DNA from: Rhizobium leguminosarum bv. trifolii WSM2297
Lineage (GTDB): Bacteria > Pseudomonadota > Alphaproteobacteria > Rhizobiales > Rhizobiaceae
DNA: 64,000 nucleotides
NCBI RefSeq assembly: GCF_000271845.1
Contig: NZ_JH719395.1
Span: 124,001-188,000, forward strand
Reading direction: 5' to 3'
A program made the position numbers and the translations under genes. The notes beneath the pieces are model-generated. The model saw only the letters and a program-made list of their open reading frames with translations. It was not told the DNA's origin and ran no database searches. Shown here piece after piece: positions 1-8,416 of this stretch (positions are counted from its first letter, which is position 1; each line of letters begins with the position of its first letter).

Positions 1-1
1 G

Positions 2-250
2 CCGGTGCATCTCCAGGTGAAGGACATGGACCTGCAGAAGCGCTCGGAACACGACATCTATGCCGGCCCGTCGACGCGTTACTGTCCGGCCGGTGTCTAT
101 GAATGGGTGGAGAAGGACGGCAAGGACACCTTCGTCATCAACGCCCAGAACTGCGTCCACTGCAAGACCTGCGACATCAAGGACCCCAACCAGAACATCA
201 ACTGGGTGCCGCCGCAGGGCGGTGAAGGGCCGGTCTATCCGAATATGTGA
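2..250 (+). CDS. Electron transfer flavoprotein-ubiquinone oxidoreductase, C-terminal fragment
   Basis: This is the last 82 codons of a gene that begins before the window. ETF-QO passes electrons from reduced ETF to ubiquinone at the inner membrane. The visible part carries the family's C-terminal [4Fe-4S] cluster region: a Cys in YCPAGVYEW, then NCVHCKTCDIKDP with three more cysteines in C-x2-C-x2-C spacing, followed by the typical ending GGEGPVYPNM. The frame is open from the first complete codon, so the start is simply cut off. Identity is strong from these motifs; nothing can be said about the FAD or quinone domains. Confidence 0.93.
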   Translation, partial: PVHLQVKDMDLQKRSEHDIYAGPSTRYCPAGVYEWVEKDGKDTFVINAQNCVHCKTCDIKDPNQNINWVPPQGGEGPVYPNM

Positions 251-351
251 GGCGGATTATCTCAACCGCCGACAATTTTTACGTGCTGACGCCTTCGTGA
301 TCACTTGTTGCGGGCTGCCGTTAGCCGTTCGTTAACCATAATTTCCTTAGT

Positions 352-993
352 TTGCGACATCATGTTGACGCACTAAGGACAACGATCTCCCGCCGGGGCT
401 TCCTGATCGCTCTGCCGCTTTTTGTCGCCGGCTGCTCTTCAACCGGCCTGAACAGCCAGACGAATTACGCCGCACTTCCGGATGAAAAATTCCCGTTGAG
501 GCAGGTGCCGATCGACAAGATCAAGCCGGAGCTCCGCCGTCAGGAAGTAGCCTACGAAACCACGCATGCGGCCGGCACGATTGTCGTCGATACGACGGCA
601 CGGCGCGCCTACTACGTCCTCGGCGACGGCAGGGCGGTGCGCTACGGCGTTGGTGTCGGCCGCGAGGGACTGGCCTTTGCCGGCAACGCCTATATCGGCC
701 GCAAGGCCGAGTGGCCGAGCTGGACGCCCACCGAAAACATGCAGCGCCGCGAAGAACGTTATCGCAAACTCGCCGGCGGCATGCCGGGCGGCCCGAACAA
801 TCCGCTCGGTGCACGTGCGATGTATCTCTATCGCGGCGGCGGCGATACACATTTCCGCATTCACGGCACCAACCAGCCGCAATCGATTGGTCTTGCCATG
901 TCGAGCGGCTGTATCCGCATGATGAACCACGACGTGATCGACCTCTATAGCCGCGTCGAGGTCGGCGCCAGGGTCGTTGTCATCCAGGCCTGA
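352..993 (+). CDS. L,D-transpeptidase (YkuD/ErfK family), probable lipoprotein
   Basis: Probable periplasmic peptidoglycan cross-linking enzyme forming 3-3 bonds, or attaching proteins to peptidoglycan. The N-terminus has SRRGFLIALPLF followed by a lipobox-like VAGC (Cys near residue 28), so it is probably a lipoprotein; the double Arg could be a Tat signal. The catalytic YkuD domain fills residues 70-213 and ends with the signature HGTNQPQ...MSSGCIRM, containing the nucleophilic Cys and the conserved His. The start is uncertain: TTG at 352 is the first usable codon before the signal sequence and no ATG/GTG lies between it and the lipobox. A paralogue sits inside the pilus locus at 20283-20843 and shares GRKAEWP and the active-site block. 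Confidence 0.88.
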   Translation: MRHHVDALRTTISRRGFLIALPLFVAGCSSTGLNSQTNYAALPDEKFPLRQVPIDKIKPELRRQEVAYETTHAAGTIVVDTTARRAYYVLGDGRAVRYGVGVGREGLAFAGNAYIGRKAEWPSWTPTENMQRREERYRKLAGGMPGGPNNPLGARAMYLYRGGGDTHFRIHGTNQPQSIGLAMSSGCIRMMNHDVIDLYSRVEVGARVVVIQA

Positions 994-1010
994 TCCCGGG
1001 CAGCAGACGT

Positions 1011-1049
1011 GCAAAAGCCGCCGCAGCGATAGCTGTCGGCGGCTTTTGC
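1011..1049. terminator. Bidirectional hairpin terminator
   Basis: A 13-bp perfect inverted repeat (GCAAAAGCCGCCG with its complement) encloses a smaller CAGC/GCTG stem. It is flanked by A-rich and T-rich ends and lies between two convergent genes, the L,D-transpeptidase and the EamA exporter. Confidence 0.8.
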
Positions 1050-1063
1050 TTTTGGTGAGAGTT

Positions 1064-1969
1064 TCAACGGCGCCGCGCCGCAAAACCCGTCGACAGCGCC
1101 ACGCCGATGCCGGTGATGACGGCGGCGCTGATTTCGGCAATTCCGACCGGTTCGCCGAGCAGGAAGCCGCCGCCCAACGTCGCCAGCACCGGTGTCAGCG
1201 CCGTGAAGGCGGCCGCCTGTGTACCGCCGAGGGTGCGAACGGCCGTGCCATAGGCGACCATGGCGACGAGGCCGGAAAGAATGCCCTGGCTCAGCACTTG
1301 CAGGCCGATTTCCGGAAGCGGGGCCTGCGGCAGCGAGATGCCGAAGACGAGGGCCAGCACAGCCATGATCAGGAAGGACCAGACGGCAATCAACGCGCTG
1401 GCCTGAATGGCCGTCAGACCGGAGCGGCGGAAGGCATGCGTATAGCTTGCCCAGAGCACGGCGCCCGCCGGCAGCATTACAAAGCTCGTCCAGGGCAGGG
1501 AGGCATCGACAAGGCTGCGGGCGAGCAGGATCAGCACCCCGCCGACGATCGCCACCAACCCGGCGATGCGCGTCGCATCCGGCCGCTCCCGAAACAGCAG
1601 AATGCCGATCAGGGCGGTGGCAAGCGGCATGGAGCCGCCGAGCAGGATTCCGGAGGAGGCTGCCGGTGTGGAGTGGATCGCAAGCGTCGTCACCAGGAAG
1701 AAGATCGCGCCGCAGCCGGCGACCATGATCGCCAAAAGATGCAGCGGCAGACCCTTCGGCAGCAGGCCGATGCGAAGCCAGACCGGCGACAGCGCGACGG
1801 CTGGAATGCCGAAGCGGATGAGGCCGATATCGATCGAGCCGAGCGACGTCGTGGCGCTGTGGCGGGTTGCCAGAAACCAGGAAGCCCAGATCAGCACGGT
1901 GATGGTGCCGGCGGCATAACCGACGGTCTGCGAAGGTGATCTGTCGTTTGAAAATGCGATCGTGCTCAT
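1064..1969 (-). CDS. EamA-family (DMT superfamily) transporter
   Basis: Ten hydrophobic segments arranged as two EamA repeats (roughly residues 15-145 and 155-290) identify a drug/metabolite exporter of the RhaT/YdcZ type in the inner membrane. The chosen start is the ATG at 1969 because AGGA lies just upstream of it; an ATG seven codons earlier has no better ribosome site. It is transcribed divergently from an Lrp/AsnC regulator, the arrangement seen for amino-acid exporters controlled by a neighbouring Lrp-type protein. Amino-acid efflux is therefore a reasonable inference, but no residue identifies the substrate. Confidence 0.85.
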   Translation of the reverse strand: MSTIAFSNDRSPSQTVGYAAGTITVLIWASWFLATRHSATTSLGSIDIGLIRFGIPAVALSPVWLRIGLLPKGLPLHLLAIMVAGCGAIFFLVTTLAIHSTPAASSGILLGGSMPLATALIGILLFRERPDATRIAGLVAIVGGVLILLARSLVDASLPWTSFVMLPAGAVLWASYTHAFRRSGLTAIQASALIAVWSFLIMAVLALVFGISLPQAPLPEIGLQVLSQGILSGLVAMVAYGTAVRTLGGTQAAAFTALTPVLATLGGGFLLGEPVGIAEISAAVITGIGVALSTGFAARRR

Positions 1970-2114
1970 CGTCCTAATCCTTTCCTGCATCCGGATCCTG
2001 TCCGGTTCAAGAGAAGATTAGCTTGAGATGCCGAGGCATGTCCTTGCTATCTCTAGCTCGAAAATCATGCTATGCGCAATCTTCTGCCAATTACTGCCGA
2101 TAGGAATCGCGAAA

Positions 2115-2588
2115 ATGCCAAATCTCGATAAATTCGATATCGCCATCCTGAAGTGCCTGCAGGAGGATGCGCGGGCGACCAATGTCGAGATCGCCGAGAA
2201 GGTGAACCTGTCGCCATCGCCCTGCCTGCGCCGCATCCGCAATCTTGAACGCTCCGGCATCATCCGCGGTTACACCGCCGATATCGACCGCAAGGAGGTC
2301 GGACTCGGCCTAACCGTCTTCGTCGAATTCAAGGTCGCCCATCACAGCCGCGAGAACTCCGAGGCGCAGCACAAGGCGCTGCTCGCCATCCCCGAGATCG
2401 TCTCTTGCTTCCTAATATCGGGTACCGCCGATTTCCTGGCCGAAGTGGTGGTGGAGGATCTTGCCGCTTACGAGCGGCTTCTGACCGAAACGCTGCTGAC
2501 GTTGCCCAACGTCAGCGACATCCGCTCAAACTTCGCCATTCGCAGCATCAAGACGCATGGACCGTTGAAACTGCCCGAGGGGCAATAA
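2115..2588 (+). CDS. Lrp/AsnC-family transcriptional regulator
   Basis: 157-residue regulator with an N-terminal AsnC-type helix-turn-helix (MPNLDKFDIAILKCLQED, then NVEIAEKVNLSPSPCLRRI) and a C-terminal RAM ligand-binding domain (about residues 65-150, including a Gly-rich SGTADF turn). The ATG at 2115 is preferred: TAGGAA precedes it, the family domain begins there, and the 29 codons upstream encode no recognisable sequence. It probably senses an amino acid and controls the divergent EamA exporter, with both promoters in 1970-2114. The exact effector is not predictable. Confidence 0.92.
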   Translation: MPNLDKFDIAILKCLQEDARATNVEIAEKVNLSPSPCLRRIRNLERSGIIRGYTADIDRKEVGLGLTVFVEFKVAHHSRENSEAQHKALLAIPEIVSCFLISGTADFLAEVVVEDLAAYERLLTETLLTLPNVSDIRSNFAIRSIKTHGPLKLPEGQ

Positions 2589-2619
2589 TTTCCCAATACT
2601 TTTTTCTCGGCCAGTAAAA

Positions 2620-2755
2620 CCCCTCCCCAACCCCTCCCCACAAGGGGGAGGGACAAACCTGGGGCACCGTCTCGCTCCCCCGAAAGGTCAAATATTTGGA
2701 ATGCGGGTGCGGCAGTTTAAGCCCCTCCCCCTTGTGGGGAGGGGTTGGGGAGGGG
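2620..2755. repeat. Nested GC-rich palindromic element, copy A
   Basis: A 33-bp arm at 2620-2652 is repeated as its perfect inverse complement at 2723-2755, with a 70-bp centre. Each arm is itself a hairpin (CCCTCCCC, 5-nt loop, GGGGAGGG), so the RNA can form either two local hairpins or one long stem. It lies between convergent genes and ends 9 nt from the mgtE stop codon. Copies B (48584-48729) and C (51608-51763) have identical arms and the same orientation, judged by the inner flanks AACCTG and GTTAAG. Confidence 0.92.
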
Positions 2756-2764
2756 TCTTAGGCT

Positions 2765-4138
2765 TTACAGCAGCGTCCCGCTGAGGATGAGCAGCGCCAC
2801 CGAGAAGTAGATGACGAGCCCGGTGACGTCGACCAGCGTGGCGACGAAGGGGGCCGAGGCGCTGGCCGGATCGAGCCGGAGCTTCTGCAGCAGGAAGGGC
2901 AGCATCGAGCCGCAGATCGAGCCGAAGGTGACGATCCCGATCAAAGCGGCAAACACCGTGATGGCGACCATCTGCCAATGCGGGCCGTAATCATAGAGCC
3001 CGGCCGACTGCCAGAAGACGATGCGGATGAAGCCGACAAGGCCGAGGATCGCGCCGAGCACGATGCCGGTCGGCAATTCGCGCAACAGCACTTTCCACCA
3101 GTCCGAAAGCTTCAGTTCGCCAAGCGCCAGCGCCCGGATGATCAGCGAGGTCGCCTGCGAACCGGAATTGCCGCCCGAGCTCATGATCAGCGGGATGAAC
3201 AGCGTCAGCACCACGGCCTTTTCCAGCTCGCCTTCGAAATGCTGCATGGCGCTTGCCGTCAGCATCTCGCCGAGGAACAGGGCGGCGAGCCAGCCGGCGC
3301 GCTTGCGGATCATGCCGGCAAAGCCGATCTTCATATAGGGCTGGCCGAGCGCCTCCATGCCGCCGAACTTCTGGGCCGCTTCCGTCGTGTCGGAGATCAT
3401 CGTGTCGATCACGTCGTCGACGGTGACGATGCCGAGCATCTGCCCGTGGTCGTCGGTGACCGGCAGGGCGAGCAGGTCGTGCTTGCGGATCAGCCGGGCG
3501 ACGTCCTCCTGCTTCATCAGCGGATCGGCCGAAACCGGCGCGCCCTTCTGCGCCACCGAGAGGATCGAGGCATCGGGCTCGCCGGTGATCAGGCGGCGCA
3601 GCGTCACCACATGCAGCAGCGCATGGCTGATCTCGTCGAGCACATAGATCGCATAGACGGTCTCGCGCGAGCGTTCGACTTGGCGCACATGATCGAGCGT
3701 CTGGGCAACCGTCCAGCTATCGGGCACGCTGACGAATTCCGTCGTCATGATGCCGCCGGCCGTGCGCGGCGGATAACCCATCAGGTGCTGGATGGCGATG
3801 CGCACCGGTTCGTCGAGGCTGGAAAACAGCCGGGCGCGGGTCTCGCCGTCGAGTTCGAGCAGCACATCGGCGACACGGTCGTTCGACATTCCGTGCAGCA
3901 GCCGTGCGGCGTCCTCGGCACTGATCAGCGCCAGGATTTGCGCGGCGTTGCGAAGCTCCGGCCGATCGAGAATGTTGACGGCATAGTCGAGCGGCATGCC
4001 TGACAGCACGCGGCCGGCATCCTGGACGGTGAGTGCGTTCAACGCATCGACGCGTTCGGCGATGGTTGCGCCGCGGCTGTTGTTGATGAAGGCACGGGCG
4101 GCATGGCCTGCCCGAAGAGGGAAGCGATTGATGTTCAT
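2765..4138 (-). CDS. mgtE: Magnesium transporter MgtE
   Basis: 457-residue Mg2+ channel/transporter with the canonical order: N-terminal MgtE_N superhelical domain (about residues 25-125), two CBS domains that sense cytoplasmic Mg2+ (about 130-255), and a C-terminal five-helix membrane domain (about 285-457). The membrane domain includes the helix with MSSGGNSGSQ, matching the conserved pore segment. Length is normal. The ATG at 4138 follows GGAAAGG at ribosome-binding distance. It is convergent with the Lrp gene and separated from it by a palindromic element. Its 5' leader contains a stem that pairs next to the ribosome site (see 4143-4201). Confidence 0.96.
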   Translation of the reverse strand: MNINRFPLRAGHAARAFINNSRGATIAERVDALNALTVQDAGRVLSGMPLDYAVNILDRPELRNAAQILALISAEDAARLLHGMSNDRVADVLLELDGETRARLFSSLDEPVRIAIQHLMGYPPRTAGGIMTTEFVSVPDSWTVAQTLDHVRQVERSRETVYAIYVLDEISHALLHVVTLRRLITGEPDASILSVAQKGAPVSADPLMKQEDVARLIRKHDLLALPVTDDHGQMLGIVTVDDVIDTMISDTTEAAQKFGGMEALGQPYMKIGFAGMIRKRAGWLAALFLGEMLTASAMQHFEGELEKAVVLTLFIPLIMSSGGNSGSQATSLIIRALALGELKLSDWWKVLLRELPTGIVLGAILGLVGFIRIVFWQSAGLYDYGPHWQMVAITVFAALIGIVTFGSICGSMLPFLLQKLRLDPASASAPFVATLVDVTGLVIYFSVALLILSGTLL

Positions 4139-4142
4139 TTGA

Positions 4143-4201
4143 GGCTCGCCTTTCCGTCGATCCGCCGTAGCGTCCCGAACGGGCGAGCCGACAGGAGTCG
4201 G
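4143..4201 (-). promoter_or_regulatory. Structured mgtE leader with possible RBS-occluding stem
   Basis: Read on the mgtE mRNA, GGCTCGCC (4189 to 4182) can pair perfectly with GGCGAGCC (4150 to 4143), which lies directly between the GGAAAGG ribosome site and the start codon. A second stem, CCGAC-TCCT-GTCGG (4201 to 4188), overlaps the first by two bases, so the two helices exclude each other. A small CCCG-TT-CGGG stem lies inside the first. This looks like a leader that could switch translation, but it matches no Mg2+ riboswitch class I can name. Confidence 0.4.
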
Positions 4202-4313
4202 TCAGCGCACGAGGGCCGCGTACGGCAAAGGCAATCGACTGCTACTGTCACTTGGCATCGTAATGATGGCTCCGTTGAAATCCGCGGAAGACGAGTGCCG
4301 TCCACGTGAGATG

Positions 4314-4420
4314 CTCCTGCATAATTCCTTAAATCGGAATCGATTTAAGGATAAAATTATGCAGCAATTCTAAGTTCTACAGCGTCCTTTGCGCGTCTGA
4401 AAAGACGCGCGGCGCCGTAG
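4314..4420. repeat. RIME-like double-palindrome intergenic element
   Basis: Two palindromes stand side by side. The first (4317-4364) has 20-base arms, CTGCATAATT plus CCTTAAATCG, around GAAT, with a 4-nt asymmetry in the right arm. The second (4377-4420) has an inner stem GCGCGTC/GACGCGC around TGAAAA and an outer CTACAGCG/CGCCGTAG stem. About 107 bp with two large palindromes fits the description of rhizobial intergenic mosaic elements (RIME). The name is from memory and was not checked by alignment. The rest of the 4139-4503 gap holds the mgtE leader and no gene. Confidence 0.7.
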
Positions 4421-4503
4421 GTGGTCCCGAACGCGAAAAAAGTCAAGCGGGGTAAATGCTTAACGCCAGAATGTCGCACCCTGCGAGTTGCGGGTGGGAC
4501 GCT

Positions 4504-5730
4504 CTACGCGACCTGCGTCCTGCGGTCGCGGCGCTCAAGGCGAAACGAGGCTGCAAAGACGAAGAGGCCGAGGAAGGAGAGGGCTGCGCCGACATAACCG
4601 GTTGCCGCAAAACCATAGCCCCCGGCGATGACGAGGCCGCCGAGCCAGGCGCCGATCGCATTGGCGATGTTGAAGGCGGAATGGTTGGAGGCGGCGGCCA
4701 GCGTCTGTGCATCGGCGGCGACATCCATCAGCCGCGTCTGCAGCGCCGGGCCGGCGGCAAAACCGCAGCCGACCAGGAAGACGCAGAGGCCGAGCATATA
4801 GGGGTTGGCGGCGGTCAGCGAGAAGGTGGTCAGCACGACGATATTATAGACGAGCGAGCCGCCGATGGTGCCGAGCAGCGATTTGTCGGCAAGCCACGAG
4901 CCGATGAAATTGCCGGCATTCATGCCGACGCCGAAGAGCACCAGCATGATCGGGACGGCTGTTTCCGGCAGCATCGCCACCTCTGTTGTCGTTGAGGCGA
5001 TATAGCTGAACATCGCGAACATGCCGCCATAACCGACGGCGGCGATGCCGAGCGTCAACCATACCTGCGGCCGGCGGAAGGCGCCGAGCTCGCGCAGAAA
5101 GCTTGCCTCGTCGGAAACCCTGTCCTTGGGCACGTAGAACCAGATCAGCGCCACCGTCAGCAGGCCGAGCACGCCGACAGAGAAAAATGCGATCTGCCAG
5201 TCAAGCGACTGGCCGAAGAATGTCGTCAACGGCGTACCGAGAAGGGTTGCGACGGTCAGGCCGAGCATGACGCGGCCGACGGCACGGGCGCGGCGCTGCA
5301 CCGGCACCATCGAGGCGGCGACAAGCGCCGCGACGCCGAAATAGGCGCCATGCGGCAGACCGCTGACAAAACGCAGCAGCGTAAAGGTTTCGAAGGTCGG
5401 CGCCATGGCGCTGAAGATGTTGCCGGCGGCAAAGATCAGCATCAATGTCAGGAGCAGCGTGCGGCGCGCCATTTTCGCAGCGAGCACGGCGATGACAGGC
5501 GCGCCGATGACGACGCCGAGCGCATAGGCGCTGATGACGTAACCGGCTTGCGGCGTCGTCACCGAGAAGGTGTCGGCGACATTGGGAAGCAGCCCCATAA
5601 TCGCAAATTCGCCGGTGCCGATGCCGAAGCCGCCGCAGGCGAGCGCCAGCTGGACCAGCGCCACTGTCGTTGCCGACGGCAGCCCTTCATCCCGGCTGTC
5701 GATGGAATCATTGACGGCGATCTCACTCAC
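4504..5730 (-). CDS. MFS transporter (DHA1, AraJ-like efflux)
   Basis: About twelve membrane segments and the conserved start of the family (GFGIGTGEFAIMGLLPNVA) mark a major-facilitator exporter of the sugar-efflux/drug-efflux DHA1 group. Residues VISAYALGVVIGAP and the loop LAAKMARRTLLL correspond to helix 2 and the loop 2-3 motif. The GTG at 5730 is chosen because GAGGAA sits seven bases upstream; an upstream in-frame start would add 22 residues of poorly conserved sequence. It stands alone. Substrate is unknown. Confidence 0.88.
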   Translation of the reverse strand: MSEIAVNDSIDSRDEGLPSATTVALVQLALACGGFGIGTGEFAIMGLLPNVADTFSVTTPQAGYVISAYALGVVIGAPVIAVLAAKMARRTLLLTLMLIFAAGNIFSAMAPTFETFTLLRFVSGLPHGAYFGVAALVAASMVPVQRRARAVGRVMLGLTVATLLGTPLTTFFGQSLDWQIAFFSVGVLGLLTVALIWFYVPKDRVSDEASFLRELGAFRRPQVWLTLGIAAVGYGGMFAMFSYIASTTTEVAMLPETAVPIMLVLFGVGMNAGNFIGSWLADKSLLGTIGGSLVYNIVVLTTFSLTAANPYMLGLCVFLVGCGFAAGPALQTRLMDVAADAQTLAAASNHSAFNIANAIGAWLGGLVIAGGYGFAATGYVGAALSFLGLFVFAASFRLERRDRRTQVA

Positions 5731-6025
5731 GAGCGTTCCTCGATGCGGTTTTCTGAATGCCGATGGCCCAGGCGCTGCCGCGGGCCGATCGTTCAAAATG
5801 GCGGGATGTGGAGACCTGTCTCCGATCCTTCCATCTATCCGTGAGCTCTCGGCCGGCGTCGAGTGCGTTTTTTGCAGTGCAGCGTCCTGCTATGTGCATA
5901 TGTCTGTTGCAATATTTGCATTTCTGTCATCTTCCGGAGAAGGCGTCGGCGCTTGAAATCGCCGATGCCGCAACCATCTCAAGAGCAAAGGCAGGATTAT
6001 TTCCGCGCCAGGGACGGGAGCCCAT
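5731..6025. other. Intergenic region between divergent genes
   Basis: About 295 bp between the divergent MFS and diacylglycerol-kinase-like genes. It must hold both promoters. I see no RNA gene, repeat or credible small ORF; part of it (5880-5940) is AT-richer than the flanks. Confidence 0.5.
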
Positions 6026-6970
6026 ATGAAGCTTGTAGGCTTTTTCAATCGCGATGGCGGTACGTTCAAGACCACCGACATGCTGGCCTACGAAAAGAGG
6101 GCGGAGGAAGCATTCCGCGACGCGGGGCATGATTTCGACGCCATCGTCTTCTCCGGAAAGGAGATCATTCCCGCCATGGAGCGGGCGGCCAAGCGCGACG
6201 ATATCGACGGGATCGTCGCCGGCGGCGGCGACGGCACGATTTCCGCGGCGGCATCGATCGCCTGGAAAAACGGCATTGCACTCGGCGTCGTGCCCGCCGG
6301 CACGATGAACCTCTTTGCCCGCTCGTTGCGTGTGCCGCTCGATATCTGGCAGGCGCTCGATGTGCTTGCCTCCGGCGAAATCGACAATGTCGATATTGCC
6401 AGCGCCAACGGCCGGCCCTTCATCCACCAGTTTTCCGCCGGCCTGCATGCCCGCATGGTGCGTTACCGCAACGCCTACAGCTATCGTTCGCGGCTGGGCA
6501 AGATCCGGGCGAGCACAAAGGCGGCCTTGGGTGTCGTCCTCAATCCGCCGGAATTCGAGGTCGAGTTCGAGGCGGCCGGCATGCGCGAACGCCGCTGGGT
6601 GTCGGCAATCTCCGTCTCCAACAATCCCTTCGGCGAGAATGCGCTGCTTTACGCCGATAATCTGAGAAGCGGCGAACTCGGCTTCTATGCGGCAAATCCG
6701 CTGAAGCCGCTCGGTGTCGCCCGTCTCGCCATCGACATGCTGCGCGGCAAGGTCCGCGAGAATGCCGATGTCATGGTCATGCACCCGGCCGAGGTGCGGC
6801 TGCATTTCCCGAAGCTGCGCTCCAAGGCCAATTGTGTCATCGACGGTGAGTTGCTGCCGCTCGAACGCGATGTTTCGATCAGGCTGCACCCGGGCGAGTT
6901 GAAGGTTCTCGTCAAGCAGGGTCTGGCTGCCCAGGTGGACGCGGACGAACGCCGCGAGCCGGCCGCCTAA
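6026..6970 (+). CDS. Diacylglycerol kinase-family lipid kinase
   Basis: 314-residue member of the DAGK_cat / LCB5 / YegS family, which phosphorylates lipid alcohols using ATP. The nucleotide-binding signature GGGDGTISAAAS is near residue 67, followed by GVVPAGTMNLFARSL, the family's second conserved block. The C-terminal half is the beta-rich domain, with LRSKANCVIDGELLP near the end. Start ATG at 6026 follows GGGACGGGAG. It is convergent with the glutamine-synthetase-like gene, 16 bp away. The substrate may be diacylglycerol, phosphatidylglycerol or another lipid; the sequence alone does not decide. Confidence 0.9.
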   Translation: MKLVGFFNRDGGTFKTTDMLAYEKRAEEAFRDAGHDFDAIVFSGKEIIPAMERAAKRDDIDGIVAGGGDGTISAAASIAWKNGIALGVVPAGTMNLFARSLRVPLDIWQALDVLASGEIDNVDIASANGRPFIHQFSAGLHARMVRYRNAYSYRSRLGKIRASTKAALGVVLNPPEFEVEFEAAGMRERRWVSAISVSNNPFGENALLYADNLRSGELGFYAANPLKPLGVARLAIDMLRGKVRENADVMVMHPAEVRLHFPKLRSKANCVIDGELLPLERDVSIRLHPGELKVLVKQGLAAQVDADERREPAA

Positions 6971-6986
6971 GGCGGTCCTGACAGTT

Positions 6987-8336
6987 TCAGAGCCGGGGCA
7001 GATAGGTGCGATAGTCGAAATCCGAGACGGTGCGCAGATGCGCAAGCGCTTCCTTGCGCTTGGTGTCGCCATAGAGCGCCTGATACCGCTCGCCGAAGAT
7101 ATCAGTGATGAAGGGCGAGGTGCGGAAAGTCTCGACGGCGCTCAGGAAATCATGCGTCAGCCGTGTCGTATTCGCCGGTGTGTGCGAGGGTGTCGTCTCC
7201 TCGCCGGGGTCAAGTTCGTGGTCGAGACCTATGAGCATGCCGCCGAGGATTGCCGTCAGCAGCAGATAGGGATTGGCGTCGGCGCCGGCGACGCGGTGCT
7301 CGATGCGGGCGGCCGGCCCATCCTTGTCGGGTATGCGGATCGCCGTGCCGCGATGGCCGTTGCCCCAGGTGAGGTCCACGGGCGCGAACGAGCCCGGCTG
7401 GAAGCGGCGGTATGAATTGGCGAAGGGGGCGAAGATCAGCTGCGCCTCGCGCATGGTGTTGAGCAGCCCGGCAGCAACCGATTTGAGCCGTTTTGGCTCG
7501 CCGCCCTTGGCGTCGAGGATGTTGCGGCCGTGCCGGTCGATGACGCTCGCATGCACATGCAGGCCGGAGCCGGCATGGTCGGAATAGGGTTTGGCCATGC
7601 AGGTCGATTTCAGCCCGTGGCGGCGCGCCGCCTGTTCGGCGATGCGCTTGAGATAGAGGCAATCGTCGGCGGCCGCCAGCGCATCGGGACGATGCAACAG
7701 GTTGACCTCGAACTGGCCCGGGCCGAACTCCGCCGTCGTCGCATCCGCCGGCAGTCCCTGTGCCTTCGCATAGGCCCTCAGCGTCCCGAGATAGTCGTCG
7801 AGCGCGTCGACGGCGCTCATGTCATAAAGCTGGAAGCCGTTCGGTTCGCCGCGATAGGTGAGACTTTCTGGCGGGGAGGGGCGTCCGGTCTCGCGCCAGT
7901 CTCCCGACATCACGTAGAATTCCAACTCGGTCGCCACCACAGGCGTTAGGCCGCGCGAGGCATAGCGCTCCAGTATCGAGGCAAGGATGGCGCGCGGATC
8001 CATGAAGCTCGGGCTGCCGTCGAATTCGTGCATACTGGCGAGCACCTGCAGCGAGCCCTCCGGCGCCCAGGGCATCGGCGCAAGGCTGCGCCGGTCGGCA
8101 ACGACCATGCCATCGGGATCGCCGATCGTCAGCGACAGGCCGGTCATGTCGTCATTGTCGTCGCCCCAGATGTCGAGCGATTGCGTCGAGGTCGGCAGGC
8201 GGATGTCGCCGGTCCAGACCTTGCCTGCGGTATCCAGCGGAAGCTGCTTACCGCGCAGATCGCCGTTCATGCCGACGATCAGGATCTCGAAACGCGGGTC
8301 GCCCTCGGTCTTGCCGTCCATCCTGTCGCTCGCCAT
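6987..8336 (-). CDS. Glutamine synthetase-family protein, likely gamma-glutamylpolyamine synthetase
   Basis: 449 residues with the glutamine synthetase fold: N-terminal beta-grasp (about 10-105) and catalytic domain with ELEFYVM, the Mg/Glu segment AEFGPGQFEVNL, the ATP loop GSGLHVHASV and the substrate region RIEHRVAGADANPYL. The deviations from GlnA and the length fit the PuuA/GlnA3-like group that joins glutamate to putrescine or other amines. The ATG at 8336 is supported by GGAGGA upstream. The divergent class III aminotransferase has a matching role in putrescine breakdown. The amine substrate is inferred from this pairing. Confidence 0.82.
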   Translation of the reverse strand: MASDRMDGKTEGDPRFEILIVGMNGDLRGKQLPLDTAGKVWTGDIRLPTSTQSLDIWGDDNDDMTGLSLTIGDPDGMVVADRRSLAPMPWAPEGSLQVLASMHEFDGSPSFMDPRAILASILERYASRGLTPVVATELEFYVMSGDWRETGRPSPPESLTYRGEPNGFQLYDMSAVDALDDYLGTLRAYAKAQGLPADATTAEFGPGQFEVNLLHRPDALAAADDCLYLKRIAEQAARRHGLKSTCMAKPYSDHAGSGLHVHASVIDRHGRNILDAKGGEPKRLKSVAAGLLNTMREAQLIFAPFANSYRRFQPGSFAPVDLTWGNGHRGTAIRIPDKDGPAARIEHRVAGADANPYLLLTAILGGMLIGLDHELDPGEETTPSHTPANTTRLTHDFLSAVETFRTSPFITDIFGERYQALYGDTKRKEALAHLRTVSDFDYRTYLPRL

Positions 8337-8416
8337 GACCTTGAAAATCCTCCGGGACAAGGCCAAGCTCCTATCTGATCGACAGCAGCCTTTCAATCCG
8401 CGAGGGTCTTCACCTT

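Noticed and set aside
2620..2755. CRISPR array or IS end at the GC-rich repeats
   Set aside because: There are only two inverted arms per site, no regular spacer series, no transposase and no target-site duplication; the arms are hairpins.
6088..7072. Long minus-strand frames opposite the diacylglycerol-kinase-like gene
   Set aside because: The plus-strand protein has GGGDGT and other family motifs; the opposite frames are compositional shadows.
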